A model generated the notes under the pieces. That model saw only the letters and a program-made list of their open reading frames with translations, did no database searches and was not told the DNA's origin. Of a DNA stretch of 64,000 bases, positions 51,063 through 59,660 are shown one piece after another. The position numbers and the translations under genes are program-made. Origin of the DNA: an uncultured Bacteroidia bacterium. GTDB lineage: Bacteria > Bacteroidota > Bacteroidia > Bacteroidales > UBA932. Each line of letters opens with the position of its first letter. Position 1 is the stretch's first letter. Where the stretch lies: positions 1-64,000 of the forward strand of contig CACZXH010000009.1 in the NCBI GenBank assembly GCA_902785065.1. The letters are read 5' to 3'.

Positions 51063-51070
51063 CAAAAATA
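51063..51070 (-). promoter_or_regulatory. -7 element of the Gfo/DUF1080 operon
   Basis: TATTTTTG on the minus strand, exact TAnnTTTG, 23 nt before ATG 51039. No clear TTG at -33. Confidence 0.55.
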
Positions 51071-51093
51071 AACAAAACTTGCGGATTTCTTCA

Positions 51094-51101
51094 TACATTT
51101 G
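51094..51101 (+). promoter_or_regulatory. -7 element of the divergent esterase gene
   Basis: TACATTTG, exact TAnnTTTG, 42 nt before ATG 51144. It faces the minus-strand element at 51063, making a compact divergent promoter region. Confidence 0.5.
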
Positions 51102-51143
51102 TGTATCCAATCTTGTCATTATTTGTATCATCCGGGTTTGATT

Positions 51144-52574
51144 ATGAAGAAAATCATCCTCTCCGTCTTGATGGCCGCAGCCTGCCTGGCCGCCGGCGCC
51201 CAGACCGCCCGTCAGTTCACCCTTCCCCTGAGTGATGACGGCGTGGCGCAGCTCGTTGTCTATCTGCCCGAACAGCCCACCGGGCGGGCCGTCGTCTGCT
51301 GTCCGGGCGGCGGCTATGCCGTCCTGTCCAATACGCACGAAGGGGCCGCCTGGTCCGAATTCTTCAACGCAAAGGGCATCGCCTTCGCGCTCGTGAACTA
51401 CCGAATCCCCCACGGGGACCGCACTTTGCCCATCGGCGATGCCGAACAGGCCATGCGGACGATGCGCGACAGCGCTGCCGTCTGGCACCTCAACCCGCGC
51501 GACATCGGTATCATGGGCTCCTCGGCCGGCGGACACCTGGCATCGACCATCGCCACCCACACCCCGTACGAACTCCGGCCGGACTTCCAGATCCTGGTCT
51601 ATCCGGTCATCACCATGGGCCCGGGCACGCACCAGGGTTCCCTGGACGGCCTCCTGGGCGACGAGCAGAAGAATTCCGACCTGGTCCGCCTGTACAGCAA
51701 CCAGTTCCAGGTGAAGACGCACCAGACCCCGCCCGCCATCATCATCCTGTCGGATGACGACGGCCTCGTCCCGCCCGTCCCCAATGCCATCGCCTACTAC
51801 TCCGCCATGCACAACGAGGGCATCAGCTGCTCGCTGCACGTGTATCCTTCCGGCGGCCACGGCTACGGCTACATGCCCTTCTTCGCCTACCGGGAGCAGA
51901 TGCTCTCCGACCTCTCCGCCTGGCTGGACAAGCTGCCCGCCCCGGCCCCGGACGCCATCAAGGTGGCCTGTATCGGCGACAGCATCACCGACGGTCACGG
52001 AATCGACCTCCGCGACGTGAACGGCTATCCCGCCCAGATGCAGAAGATGCTCGGCGATCGCTACAACGTCCGGAACTTCGGCATCAGCGCCCGCACGCTG
52101 ATGAATTCCGGAGACCTCCCGTACATGAACGAAGGCATCTGGCAGGACGCCCTCGCCTTCCAGCCGGACATCGTCGTCATCATGCTGGGCACGAACGATT
52201 CCAAGGAGTACAACTGGGTCCACAAGAAAGACTTCGCCGGAGACCTCAAGACCATGCTGGACGCCCTGCAGGCGCTCCCCTCCAAGCCCAGGATCTACCT
52301 CTGCAAGCCCATTCCCGCCCTCAAGGACAGCTGGACCATCTCTGAATCCGTCATCACCGGGGAGATCGTCCCCCTGCTGGAGAAGGCCGTGAAGAAAGAG
52401 AAACTGGAAGGGATCATCGACCTCCACGCCGCCCTCGAGGGGCATCCGGAAATGATGCAGGACGACGGGATCCATCCCAACGCCGCCGGGGTCCGGAAAA
52501 TGGCCGAGACCGTGGCGAAGGTCATCGACCCGGAAGTCAAGATCGAACAGCGGCCTTTCTGGATGACGCGGTAG
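51144..52574 (+). CDS. Secreted double esterase: BD-FAE-type alpha/beta hydrolase fused to SGNH hydrolase
   Basis: A 476-residue protein with signal peptide (ending AAGA-Q). Residues 22-262: alpha/beta hydrolase with CPGGGYAVL oxyanion loop, GSSAGGH elbow (Ser127), acid in ILSDDDGLVP and His in PSGGHGYG. Residues about 270-470: SGNH hydrolase with GDSITDG (Ser280), MLGTNDS and DGIHPNAAG. Two unrelated esterase folds on one chain suggest removal of different acyl groups from the same glycan. It diverges from the oxidoreductase operon and ends before a strong terminator. Confidence 0.9.
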   Translation: MKKIILSVLMAAACLAAGAQTARQFTLPLSDDGVAQLVVYLPEQPTGRAVVCCPGGGYAVLSNTHEGAAWSEFFNAKGIAFALVNYRIPHGDRTLPIGDAEQAMRTMRDSAAVWHLNPRDIGIMGSSAGGHLASTIATHTPYELRPDFQILVYPVITMGPGTHQGSLDGLLGDEQKNSDLVRLYSNQFQVKTHQTPPAIIILSDDDGLVPPVPNAIAYYSAMHNEGISCSLHVYPSGGHGYGYMPFFAYREQMLSDLSAWLDKLPAPAPDAIKVACIGDSITDGHGIDLRDVNGYPAQMQKMLGDRYNVRNFGISARTLMNSGDLPYMNEGIWQDALAFQPDIVVIMLGTNDSKEYNWVHKKDFAGDLKTMLDALQALPSKPRIYLCKPIPALKDSWTISESVITGEIVPLLEKAVKKEKLEGIIDLHAALEGHPEMMQDDGIHPNAAGVRKMAETVAKVIDPEVKIEQRPFWMTR

Positions 52575-52585
52575 CAGGTTTTCAG

Positions 52586-52615
52586 CCCGGAACAGAAACT
52601 TTGTTCCGGGTTTTT
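52586..52615 (+). terminator. Intrinsic terminator
   Basis: CCCGGAACA (52586-52594) and TGTTCCGGG (52602-52610), perfect 9-bp stem, 7-nt loop, then TTTTT. Confidence 0.92.
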
Positions 52616-52617
52616 AT

Positions 52618-52625
52618 TATATTTG
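52618..52625 (+). promoter_or_regulatory. -7 element of the phosphodiesterase gene
   Basis: TATATTTG, exact, 19 nt before ATG 52645; it begins only 3 nt after the preceding terminator U tract. No TTG at the standard distance. Confidence 0.6.
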
Positions 52626-52644
52626 TCATTCAATCCTATTTGGA

Positions 52645-53853
52645 ATGAGAAGAGTACTGCCCATCCTTGTTTCCATTCTCTTGCTCGCTTCGGCCTGCCA
52701 GCGCGTCCACTATACGGTGATCGTCTCGCTGGACGGCAACCGCTGGGACTACCCTGCGTTGTATGAGATGCCGTTCTTCGACAGTCTCGCCACCGTCGGT
52801 GTGGCCGCGGCGATGGAGCCCTCCTTCCCCGCCTCCACCTTCCCGAACCATTACACGATGGCGACGGGCTGCGTCCCGGACCACAACGGTATTGTGAACA
52901 ACAGTTTCCGGGACCCGGACGACGGCTCGCACTATGCGATGAACGACTCTTCCAAGCGGTTCAACCCCAAGTACTACCTGAAGGAGCCCATCTGGATCAC
53001 GGCCCAGAAGCAGGGTCTGAAGACCGGCAACATCTACTGGCTGGGCGGCGACGTCGCCATCCAGGGTCAGTTCCCGACCTACTGGCGCAACTGGAACGAA
53101 CAGCCCCACTGGACGTTCGAAGAGCGGGTGGACGAGGCCGTCAGGCTGATGAGCCTCCCGAAGAAGGAGCGTCCGCGCATGCTGATGGTCTATTTCGACG
53201 AACCGGACCATACCGGCCACGTCTCCGGTCCCGTTTCCGCCGAAACGGCGGAGATGACCCACCGGATGGACAGCCTGATGCACGCCTTCTACCTCCGGCT
53301 GCAGCGGCTTCCCTATGCGAAGAAGATCAACTTCATCCTGGCCGGGGACCACGGCATGACGGAGATCAGCCCGGACCGTTTCGTCTCCTGGGCAGAAGCC
53401 CTGGACGACAGCTGGATCGAGGATATCGCCGGTTCCATCCCCACCAACATCCACTGCAAGGAGGGTTGCATCGACACGGTGTACAAGGCCCTTTCGCAGA
53501 TTCCGCACCTGAACGTGTACCGCCACGGCGAGTTGCCGGACTCCCTGAACTACGGAACGTCCGACCGCACCGGTGACATCATCGTCAGCCCGGACCTGGG
53601 CTGGCAGTTCAACTTCGCCCCGTCCCGCAACCAGGGCGCCCACGGCTTCGCGCCGCAGGAGACCGACATGCTCGTAGCCTTCCGCGCCGTCGGACCGGAT
53701 TTCAAGAAAGGGTATGCGGCCGCCCCCTACGAGGAAGGGCGCATCGCCGCCTTCAAGAACATCGACCTGTATCCGATGCTCTGCAAACTGCTGGGCATCA
53801 AACCCGCCCCGGTGGACGGGGAACTCGAACGCATCGAACAAATCTTAAAATAA
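52645..53853 (+). CDS. Nucleotide pyrophosphatase/phosphodiesterase-like lipoprotein (alkaline phosphatase superfamily)
   Basis: A 402-residue lipoprotein (LLASAC lipobox). NPP-family residues are in place: first metal Asp in VIVSLDGNRWD, the Thr nucleophile in EPSFPASTFPNHYTMATG, metal ligands in FDEPDHTGHVSGP and AGDHGM, and the last His in GAHGFAPQ. NPPs hydrolyse nucleotide diester or phospholipid headgroup bonds. It sits at the start of a plus-strand run that continues with ypfJ and the NagB-type genes. Confidence 0.93.
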   Translation: MRRVLPILVSILLLASACQRVHYTVIVSLDGNRWDYPALYEMPFFDSLATVGVAAAMEPSFPASTFPNHYTMATGCVPDHNGIVNNSFRDPDDGSHYAMNDSSKRFNPKYYLKEPIWITAQKQGLKTGNIYWLGGDVAIQGQFPTYWRNWNEQPHWTFEERVDEAVRLMSLPKKERPRMLMVYFDEPDHTGHVSGPVSAETAEMTHRMDSLMHAFYLRLQRLPYAKKINFILAGDHGMTEISPDRFVSWAEALDDSWIEDIAGSIPTNIHCKEGCIDTVYKALSQIPHLNVYRHGELPDSLNYGTSDRTGDIIVSPDLGWQFNFAPSRNQGAHGFAPQETDMLVAFRAVGPDFKKGYAAAPYEEGRIAAFKNIDLYPMLCKLLGIKPAPVDGELERIEQILK

Positions 53854-53872
53854 TCACATTCAAATAATCACA
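53848..53872 (+). repeat. Short tandem direct repeat before ypfJ
   Basis: AAATAATCACA occurs at 53848-53858 and 53862-53872 (period 14). The first copy contains the stop codon of the upstream gene and the second ends 2 nt before ATG 53875, in the ribosome-binding position. Confidence 0.5.
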
Positions 53873-53874
53873 CT

Positions 53875-54741
53875 ATGAGACTTGATGGAAGACGGGAAAG
53901 TTCCAATGTGGAAGACCGCAGAGGAATGAGCGGCGGCACCGCCGCCGGACTGGGCCTGGGCGGCGTCGCCCTGATCGCCCTGATCGTGCTGCTGCAGGGC
54001 GGCTCCCTCGGAGACGTGGTCAAGAGCGTCATCAACTCCGGCGGAATGCAGACCACCCAGCAGACCAACTACGAACCCACGCCCGAGAACGAGGCCCTCG
54101 CCAAGTTCTCCCGCCAGATCCTCGCCTCCACCGAGGACGTGTGGAGCGCCTATTTCCGGCAGAACGGCATCGGCACGTACCGCGCGCCGACCCTGGTCCT
54201 GTATTCCGGCGCCACCGCCACCGCCTGCGGCACGGGACAGGCCGCGATGGGTCCGTTCTACTGCTCCGGCGACGAGAAACTGTACATCGACCTGAGCTTC
54301 TTCGCGACCATGCGGCAGCAGCTCGGGGCCGACGGCGACTTCGCCTACGCGTATGTCATCGCCCATGAGGTGGGCCACCACGTGCAGAACCTGCTCGGCA
54401 CCCTGGGCCAGGCCCATCAGCAGATGGCGCGGATGAACAAGGCCGACGCGAACCGCGTGAGCGTGCGCATCGAACTCCAGGCGGACTTCTACGCCGGCGT
54501 CTGGGGCCACTATGAGAGCCAGATGTTCGGCTCCCTGGAGGACGGCGACCTGATGGAAGCCATCAACTGCGCCTCCAAGATCGGCGACGACTACCTCCAG
54601 AAGAAATCCCAGGGCTACGCCGTCGAGGAATCCTTTACCCACGGCACCGCCGCCCAGCGCATGAAATGGCTCAAGAAGGGCCTGCAGACGGGCGACATCC
54701 GCCAGGGAAACACCTTCGAACTCAGTGACAGCCAATTATGA
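53875..54741 (+). CDS. ypfJ: YpfJ-like neutral zinc metallopeptidase
   Basis: A 288-residue membrane-anchored protein: basic N-terminal segment (MRLDGRRESSNVEDRRG), a Gly-rich transmembrane helix (about 22-45), then a zincin domain with AYVIAHEVGHHVQNLLGT (HEVGH zinc motif) and the third-ligand region RIELQADFYAGVWGH. The conserved GGGMQ/NSGGMQ and ACGTGQAAMGPFYC segments identify the YpfJ family. The substrate is unknown. Its stop overlaps the start of the next gene (ATGA). Confidence 0.94.
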   Translation: MRLDGRRESSNVEDRRGMSGGTAAGLGLGGVALIALIVLLQGGSLGDVVKSVINSGGMQTTQQTNYEPTPENEALAKFSRQILASTEDVWSAYFRQNGIGTYRAPTLVLYSGATATACGTGQAAMGPFYCSGDEKLYIDLSFFATMRQQLGADGDFAYAYVIAHEVGHHVQNLLGTLGQAHQQMARMNKADANRVSVRIELQADFYAGVWGHYESQMFGSLEDGDLMEAINCASKIGDDYLQKKSQGYAVEESFTHGTAAQRMKWLKKGLQTGDIRQGNTFELSDSQL

Positions 54742-56675
54742 GCAAAAAACACTTCACCCTACCTTACGAAGGAGGCCTGATCGAGAAGAATCTTCCGAAG
54801 GGCATCCTGCACAACTATGAAAAAATCTGGACCGAGATCTATGCCGAATCCCGGCCCGCTTCCTACGCAGTGGCCGACCTTGTGGTCGATGCCATCAAGG
54901 CCACGCCGGAAGGGCGGCTGTTCCGCCTGGGCCTGACCACCGGCACCACCCCCACCTCCCTGTACAACGAACTCGCCCGCCGCTACCAGGCCGGGCTGGT
55001 TTCCTTCCGGAACGTGGAGGTCGTCTCCATCGACGAATACTATCCGTCCTCCAAGGATGCGATCCAGAGCCGCAATCACCGCCTCCACGAAATGCTGCTG
55101 GACAAGGTGGACATCCGCAAGGAGAACGTCTACATCCCCGACGGCACCGTCCCCCAGGAGTTCGTGTCCCAGTACTGTGCCGAATTCGACAAGAAGGCCC
55201 GGAACCTGGACCTGCTGGTCATCGGCATCGGCGAGGACGGCCAGGTGGGCTTCAACGAAGCCGGCAGCAACGAAAAGACGCGCACCCGCACCGTGCGCCT
55301 TTCCTACAAGTCCCGCAAGCGCCAGGCCAAGAACTTCAACCACGACATCACCGCCACCCCGCAGAGCGCCATTACGATGGGCATCGGCACGATGCTCACC
55401 GCCGGCCGCATCGTCCTGATGGCCTGGGGTGAGGACAAGGCCCGGGCGGTCAAGGCCGTCGCCGAAGGCGAAATGACCTCCTCCTGCCCGGCCTCCCTGC
55501 TGCAGCGCCACGACCACATCCACTTCTTCGTGGACGAGACCGCCGCGAGCCTCCTGACCCGCGTGGTCGCCCCCTGGCTCGTGGGCCCTTGCGACTGGAC
55601 GCCCAAGTTCGTCCGCAAGGCGGTCGTATGGCTGTGCCAGACCGTCGGCAAGCCCATCCTGAAGCTCACGGAAAAGGACTACCTGGAGAACAACCTCGGC
55701 GAGCTGCTCGAGCAGTTCGGCCCTTATGACAAGATCAACATCGACGTCTTCAACGACCTCCAGCACACCATCACGGGCTGGCCGGGCGGCAAGCCGGGCG
55801 CCGAGACCGAGGATGCCACGCGTCCCGTGTCGGCCAAGCCGTTCCCGAAGACCGTCCTGATCTTCTCCCCGCATCCGGACGACGACGTGATCTCGATGGG
55901 CGGCACGTTCATCCGCCTGGCTTCCCAGGGCCACGACGTGCACGTCGCCTACGAGACCTCCGGCAACGTGGCGGTACACGACGACGTCGTGCTCCAGCAC
56001 ATGGACGCCGCCTTCCAGCTGGGCTTCGCCGACAAGTTCGACGAGGCCAAGGCCCTGGTCGAGAGCAAGCGTCCCGGCGAGCCCGAACCCCGGGCCCTGC
56101 TGGAGATGAAAGGCGCCATCCGCCGTAGCGAAGCCCGCGGTGCGGTCCGCTCGTTCGGCCTCAACGACAATACCAACGCGCACTTCCTGAACCTCCCGTT
56201 CTACGAGTCCGGCGGCATCAAGAAGAACCCGCGCACGCAGGCCGACGTGGACATCATCAAGGACCTCATCGCCCGGCTGAAGCCCCACATGATCTTCATG
56301 GCGGGCGACCTGGCAGATCCGCACGGCACGCACCGCGTGTGTACCGAGGCCGCCCTTGACGCCGTGGAACAGCTCAAGGCCGAAGGCAACGACTGGCTCG
56401 CCGACACCCACATCTGGCTCTATCGCGGCGCCTGGATGGAGTGGGAGCTCGGCCGCGTGGACATGGCCGTCCCGCTGAGCCCGGATGAGGTCGTCAAGAA
56501 GCGCCATGCCATTTTCCGCCACCTTTCGCAGAAGGACATCGTCCCGTTCCCGGGCGAGGACCCGCGCGAGTTCTGGCAGCGCGCCGAAGAGCGCACCCAG
56601 AACACCGCCCGGCTCTACGACCAGCTGGGCATGGCGGAATACCAGGCCATCGAAGTATTCTTGAAACTCTGTTAG
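54738..56675 (+). CDS. Glucosamine-6-phosphate deaminase-like domain fused to PIG-L (LmbE) deacetylase domain
   Basis: A 645-residue two-domain cytoplasmic protein. Residues about 25-290 are NagB/isomerase-like (LGLTTGTTPTSLYNEL, VVSIDEYYP with Asp99-Glu100, GIGEDGQVGFNEAGS). The E. coli NagB catalytic His143 corresponds to Gln169 here, and the usual NEP reads NEA, so deaminase activity is doubtful. Residues about 370-640 are a PIG-L/LmbE zinc deacetylase with SPHPDDDVISMGG (379-383) and MAGDLADPHGTHRVC. Such fusions are common in Bacteroidota. A role in N-acetylglucosamine derivative turnover is likely, with the real nagB next door. Confidence 0.9.
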   Translation: MSKKHFTLPYEGGLIEKNLPKGILHNYEKIWTEIYAESRPASYAVADLVVDAIKATPEGRLFRLGLTTGTTPTSLYNELARRYQAGLVSFRNVEVVSIDEYYPSSKDAIQSRNHRLHEMLLDKVDIRKENVYIPDGTVPQEFVSQYCAEFDKKARNLDLLVIGIGEDGQVGFNEAGSNEKTRTRTVRLSYKSRKRQAKNFNHDITATPQSAITMGIGTMLTAGRIVLMAWGEDKARAVKAVAEGEMTSSCPASLLQRHDHIHFFVDETAASLLTRVVAPWLVGPCDWTPKFVRKAVVWLCQTVGKPILKLTEKDYLENNLGELLEQFGPYDKINIDVFNDLQHTITGWPGGKPGAETEDATRPVSAKPFPKTVLIFSPHPDDDVISMGGTFIRLASQGHDVHVAYETSGNVAVHDDVVLQHMDAAFQLGFADKFDEAKALVESKRPGEPEPRALLEMKGAIRRSEARGAVRSFGLNDNTNAHFLNLPFYESGGIKKNPRTQADVDIIKDLIARLKPHMIFMAGDLADPHGTHRVCTEAALDAVEQLKAEGNDWLADTHIWLYRGAWMEWELGRVDMAVPLSPDEVVKKRHAIFRHLSQKDIVPFPGEDPREFWQRAEERTQNTARLYDQLGMAEYQAIEVFLKLC

Positions 56676-56692
56676 TTTTTAGTGTATATTTA
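56661..56692 (+). promoter_or_regulatory. Probable nagB promoter
   Basis: TTG at 56661-56663 and TATATTTA at 56685-56692, 21 bp apart; the -7 element differs from consensus only in the last base. ATG follows at 56707. Confidence 0.45.
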
Positions 56693-56706
56693 ACTTACTT
56701 GACATC

Positions 56707-57501
56707 ATGAAAGTCATTATCCGTGACAATGCGAAGCAGGGCTCCCTCTGGGCAGCGCACTACATCGCCGCCAAGATCAACGAGAAGGCCAAAGTCTCCG
56801 ACAAGCCTTTCGTCCTGGGCCTCTGCACCGGCTCCACCCCGATTGACACTTACGCGGAACTTATCCGCATGGTCAAGGCCGGCGAAGTTTCCTTCAAGAA
56901 CGTGATCTCGTTCAACATGGACGAGTACGTGGGGCTGCCCGTGGAGCATCCCGAGAGCTACCATTCGTTCATGCATCACTACCTGTTCGACCACATTGAC
57001 GAGCCGGCGGAGAATATCCATATCCTGGACGGCAATGCGGCCGATACGGAGGCCGAGTGCTCCGCCTATGAGCAGGCCATCGTCGAAGCCGGCGGTTTCG
57101 ACTTGTTCCTCGGCGGCGTGGGTGAAGACGGACACATCGCCTTCAACGAACCCTTCTCCTCGCTCAGTTCCCGCACCCGCGTCGTGACGCTCACCCAGGA
57201 CACCCGCGAGGTCAACGCCCGCTTCTTCGGCGGCGACCCCGAGGCGGTTCCCGCCCAGGCGCTCACCGTGGGCGTCGCCACGGTCCTTTCCTCCAAGGAG
57301 GTCGTCATCCTCGCCTTCGGCTCCAAGAAAGCCCGCGCCCTGAAGGATGCCATCGAGGGGCCGATGTCCCACTATTGCACCCTCAGCGGCCTGCAGAACC
57401 ACCCCGCCGGCACCATTGTCTGCGACGAGGCGTCCATCGGCGAAGTAAAGGTGAACAGCTACCGCTACTTCAAGGCCGTCGAGGCCGCGGAGAACCGGTA
57501 A
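56707..57501 (+). CDS. nagB: Glucosamine-6-phosphate deaminase
   Basis: Converts glucosamine-6-phosphate to fructose-6-phosphate and ammonia. The 264-residue protein is the usual length and has the complete active site: LCTGSTPIDTYAEL phosphate loop, SFNMDEYVGL (Asp-Glu pair), GVGEDGHIAFNEP with the catalytic His, and SKKARALKDAIEGP. It stands 31 nt after the NagB-PIG-L fusion gene, giving an intact and an altered copy side by side. Confidence 0.96.
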   Translation: MKVIIRDNAKQGSLWAAHYIAAKINEKAKVSDKPFVLGLCTGSTPIDTYAELIRMVKAGEVSFKNVISFNMDEYVGLPVEHPESYHSFMHHYLFDHIDEPAENIHILDGNAADTEAECSAYEQAIVEAGGFDLFLGGVGEDGHIAFNEPFSSLSSRTRVVTLTQDTREVNARFFGGDPEAVPAQALTVGVATVLSSKEVVILAFGSKKARALKDAIEGPMSHYCTLSGLQNHPAGTIVCDEASIGEVKVNSYRYFKAVEAAENR

Positions 57502-57532
57502 AGGACCAACCTGAAACAACTGTTCGGAGATT

Positions 57533-58828
57533 ATGAAGAAGAAAACGATCCTGCGCATCGTTCTGGCGGTGCTCGCGGCCGCTGTCCTCGGCGGCTGCCT
57601 CTACCTGAATTCCCTGCTGCCCATCATCACGGGCTATGCGGCCAAGAACCTTGCGTCGGACGTTTTCGTCTCCGGGCGGGAACCCTTCTCCTTCATCAAG
57701 TTCACCAGCAACAAGGTGGACTTCGGGAACAAAACGGTGACGAGCCGCTTCCTCTGGGGCAAGTCCGTCGCCGCCTATCGGGACGGTTACGGCGTCACGC
57801 TGCTCCGCGGCAAGAAGGCCGCGGAATTCCAGGCGGAGAAGTATCCCCTCGCCCCTGAGGCCGAAGGACCGGACTTCCTGGAACCCGGAGACTCCGCCCT
57901 CACGGAGCGGCTGGCGCCCATCGCCAAGGCCCTGGTCGATGACCACGCCTACAACGGAACGCCCTTCGCCTTCGTCGTCCTGCATGAAGGCAAAATAGTG
58001 GCTGAGCGGTATCGCGAAGGCCTGTCGGCCCGTACACGGCTCCTCAGCTGGAGCATGGCCAAGAGCTTCACGAACGCCCTCGCGGGCATCATGTACGGTG
58101 ACGGCCTGGTGGATGTCTTCGCCCCCACAGGCATACCCGAGTGGCAGGGGGATGAACGCGCGACCATCACGCTCAATGACCTGATGCAGATGCAGAGCGG
58201 CCTCGAATGGAACGAGGACTACGGCAACCGGTCCGATGTGAACCTGATGCTGCACCGGGAAAAAGACATGGGCCTGTTCGCCCTGAAGAAACCCCTGGAG
58301 CACAAGCCCGGCACCTTCTGGTACTACTCCAGCGGCAGTACAAACATCGTCATGCGCTACCTGCGCGGCAAGTTCGCTTCCGACAAGGAGTTCCTGACCT
58401 ATTACCGCGAGCGGCTCTTCGCCCCGCTGGGCATCCGCAATGCGGTTTTCGAGCCGGATATTAGCGGCACCCCGGTAGGATCGTCCTACCTGTACATCAC
58501 CGCCCGTGAATACGCCAGCCTCGGGCAGCTATACCTGGATGACGGCGTCTTCCAGGGCCGGCGGATCCTCCCCGAAGGCTGGGTGGACTACTGTGTCACC
58601 CCCGCCGCCGACAGCAAGGACGGCTACGGCTCTTTCTTCTGGCTGAACAAGGACAAGTTCTGGCCGGACATTCCCGAGGACATGTTCAACTGCCAGGGTC
58701 ACGACGGCCAGGAAGTCTTCATTATCCCCTCCAAGGACCTGGTCGTAGTTGTCCTGGGCTATTCCCCGAAACCCGACCGGGTTATCGACTGGAACGCCCT
58801 TGTCCGGGATATCATCGCCCAACTATAA
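57533..58828 (+). CDS. Membrane-anchored serine hydrolase (beta-lactamase class C family)
   Basis: A 431-residue protein with an N-terminal membrane anchor or lipoprotein signal (VLGGC). The penicillin-binding fold (about 115-430) shows SWSMAKSF (S-x-x-K nucleophile), the YYSSGS motif at the YxN position and CQGHDGQEVFI near the place of the KTG box. These proteins are esterases, amidases or peptidases rather than true beta-lactamases. The gene is 31 nt after nagB and its last six bases overlap the convergent hydrolase gene. Confidence 0.88.
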   Translation: MKKKTILRIVLAVLAAAVLGGCLYLNSLLPIITGYAAKNLASDVFVSGREPFSFIKFTSNKVDFGNKTVTSRFLWGKSVAAYRDGYGVTLLRGKKAAEFQAEKYPLAPEAEGPDFLEPGDSALTERLAPIAKALVDDHAYNGTPFAFVVLHEGKIVAERYREGLSARTRLLSWSMAKSFTNALAGIMYGDGLVDVFAPTGIPEWQGDERATITLNDLMQMQSGLEWNEDYGNRSDVNLMLHREKDMGLFALKKPLEHKPGTFWYYSSGSTNIVMRYLRGKFASDKEFLTYYRERLFAPLGIRNAVFEPDISGTPVGSSYLYITAREYASLGQLYLDDGVFQGRRILPEGWVDYCVTPAADSKDGYGSFFWLNKDKFWPDIPEDMFNCQGHDGQEVFIIPSKDLVVVVLGYSPKPDRVIDWNALVRDIIAQL

Positions 58829-59572
58829 CCGCTCCGGCCTGGCCAGGAAGCGCACGATGGTGTCGCACGGGCTGAGCGAATGCGGATGGTGTCCGATACC
58901 GGTCTTGCCGATGATGGACAGGTCCCGGCAGCCGGACAGGTCGAACGTCCCGAACTGCTGTTCGAAAGGGACGGTCGGATCGGCGGCGCCGTATACGACG
59001 ATGATGGGCACGCCCTTGACCCGGGCGAAATGGTCCTTGGCATAGGTCCGGAACTTCTCTTCCGGGATACCTGCCGCTTCCCACTGCTCAGCGGCTTTCC
59101 GGATATGCTCATTGCGGATATTCGTCAGGACGCAAAGGGGCGCGTCCAAATAGAGCTTATCCACGCGGTCCGGATGGTTCTCCGCATAGACGAGGGAGAA
59201 CCAGCCACCCCGGCTCAGGCCTTCCAGGACCACTTTCCTAGACAAACCATACCGCTTTCGCCCATAATCGCAAAACGCCGTAAAGGCCTCCTGTGCGTCG
59301 GGCGCAGCATACTCGTCCATCAGGTCCAACAGGCCGAACGACCAGCCCAATTCCAGCAGCGCATCGTCCACCTGCGCGAACGCGCCGATGAACGCCGGTC
59401 GGGCGATCCAGCGCCCGTTCGCCTCCTTCGGCACGACGAACACGGCCCTGCGGCCGCAGATCACGGTATCCTGGACGGTGAAGCCCCGGTCGGCATACGG
59501 CTGCTCCCAGGACTGGGCGGAGACGGTGCTGCTCACCAGCAGCAACGAAAAAAGGAGGCGGAACGCTTTCAT
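58823..59572 (-). CDS. Secreted alpha/beta hydrolase
   Basis: From ATG 59572, 249 residues with signal peptide (ending STVSA-Q); an in-frame GTG at 59590 lies in the -7 element and is rejected. Nucleophile elbow LEGLSRGGWFS, acid candidate VVYGAADPTVPF and His in GIGHHPHS complete a triad. The fold resembles prolyl-oligopeptidase-like or acyl esterases. It is read from TATCTTTG at 59590 behind a TTAA array, the same promoter design as the GH2 operon, hinting at co-regulation with glycan use. Confidence 0.82.
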   Translation of the reverse strand: MKAFRLLFSLLLVSSTVSAQSWEQPYADRGFTVQDTVICGRRAVFVVPKEANGRWIARPAFIGAFAQVDDALLELGWSFGLLDLMDEYAAPDAQEAFTAFCDYGRKRYGLSRKVVLEGLSRGGWFSLVYAENHPDRVDKLYLDAPLCVLTNIRNEHIRKAAEQWEAAGIPEEKFRTYAKDHFARVKGVPIIVVYGAADPTVPFEQQFGTFDLSGCRDLSIIGKTGIGHHPHSLSPCDTIVRFLARPERL

Positions 59573-59589
59573 GGTGAACTTGTTTCCCA

Positions 59590-59597
59590 CAAAGATA
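59590..59597 (-). promoter_or_regulatory. -7 element of the alpha/beta hydrolase gene
   Basis: TATCTTTG on the minus strand, exact, 17 nt before ATG 59572; no TTG at -33. Confidence 0.6.
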
Positions 59598-59620
59598 CGC
59601 CGCCTCCGTTTCCGGGACGC

Positions 59621-59656
59621 TTAATTCCCGCTATCGCGGGATTAAAAAAGCCTTAA
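59621..59656 (-). promoter_or_regulatory. TTAA repeat array upstream of the alpha/beta hydrolase gene
   Basis: TTAA cores begin at 59621, 59642 and 59653, that is 24, 45 and 56 bp upstream of the -7 element, identical to three of the four positions before the GH2 operon. A 6-bp hairpin (TCCCGC 59626-59631 / GCGGGA 59636-59641) lies between the first two, so part of the pattern may be structural. Confidence 0.45.
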
Positions 59657-59660
59657 AAAG

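Noticed and set aside
57533-58828. True beta-lactamase (resistance gene)
   Set aside because: The fold matches class C serine hydrolases, but the YxN and KTG motifs are altered (YSS, HDG) and the context is metabolic, so antibiotic resistance is not supported.
59625-59641. Hairpin TCCCGC/GCGGGA as terminator of the GlsB-like gene
   Set aside because: In the minus direction the T runs come before the stem rather than after it, so it lacks the form of an intrinsic terminator.
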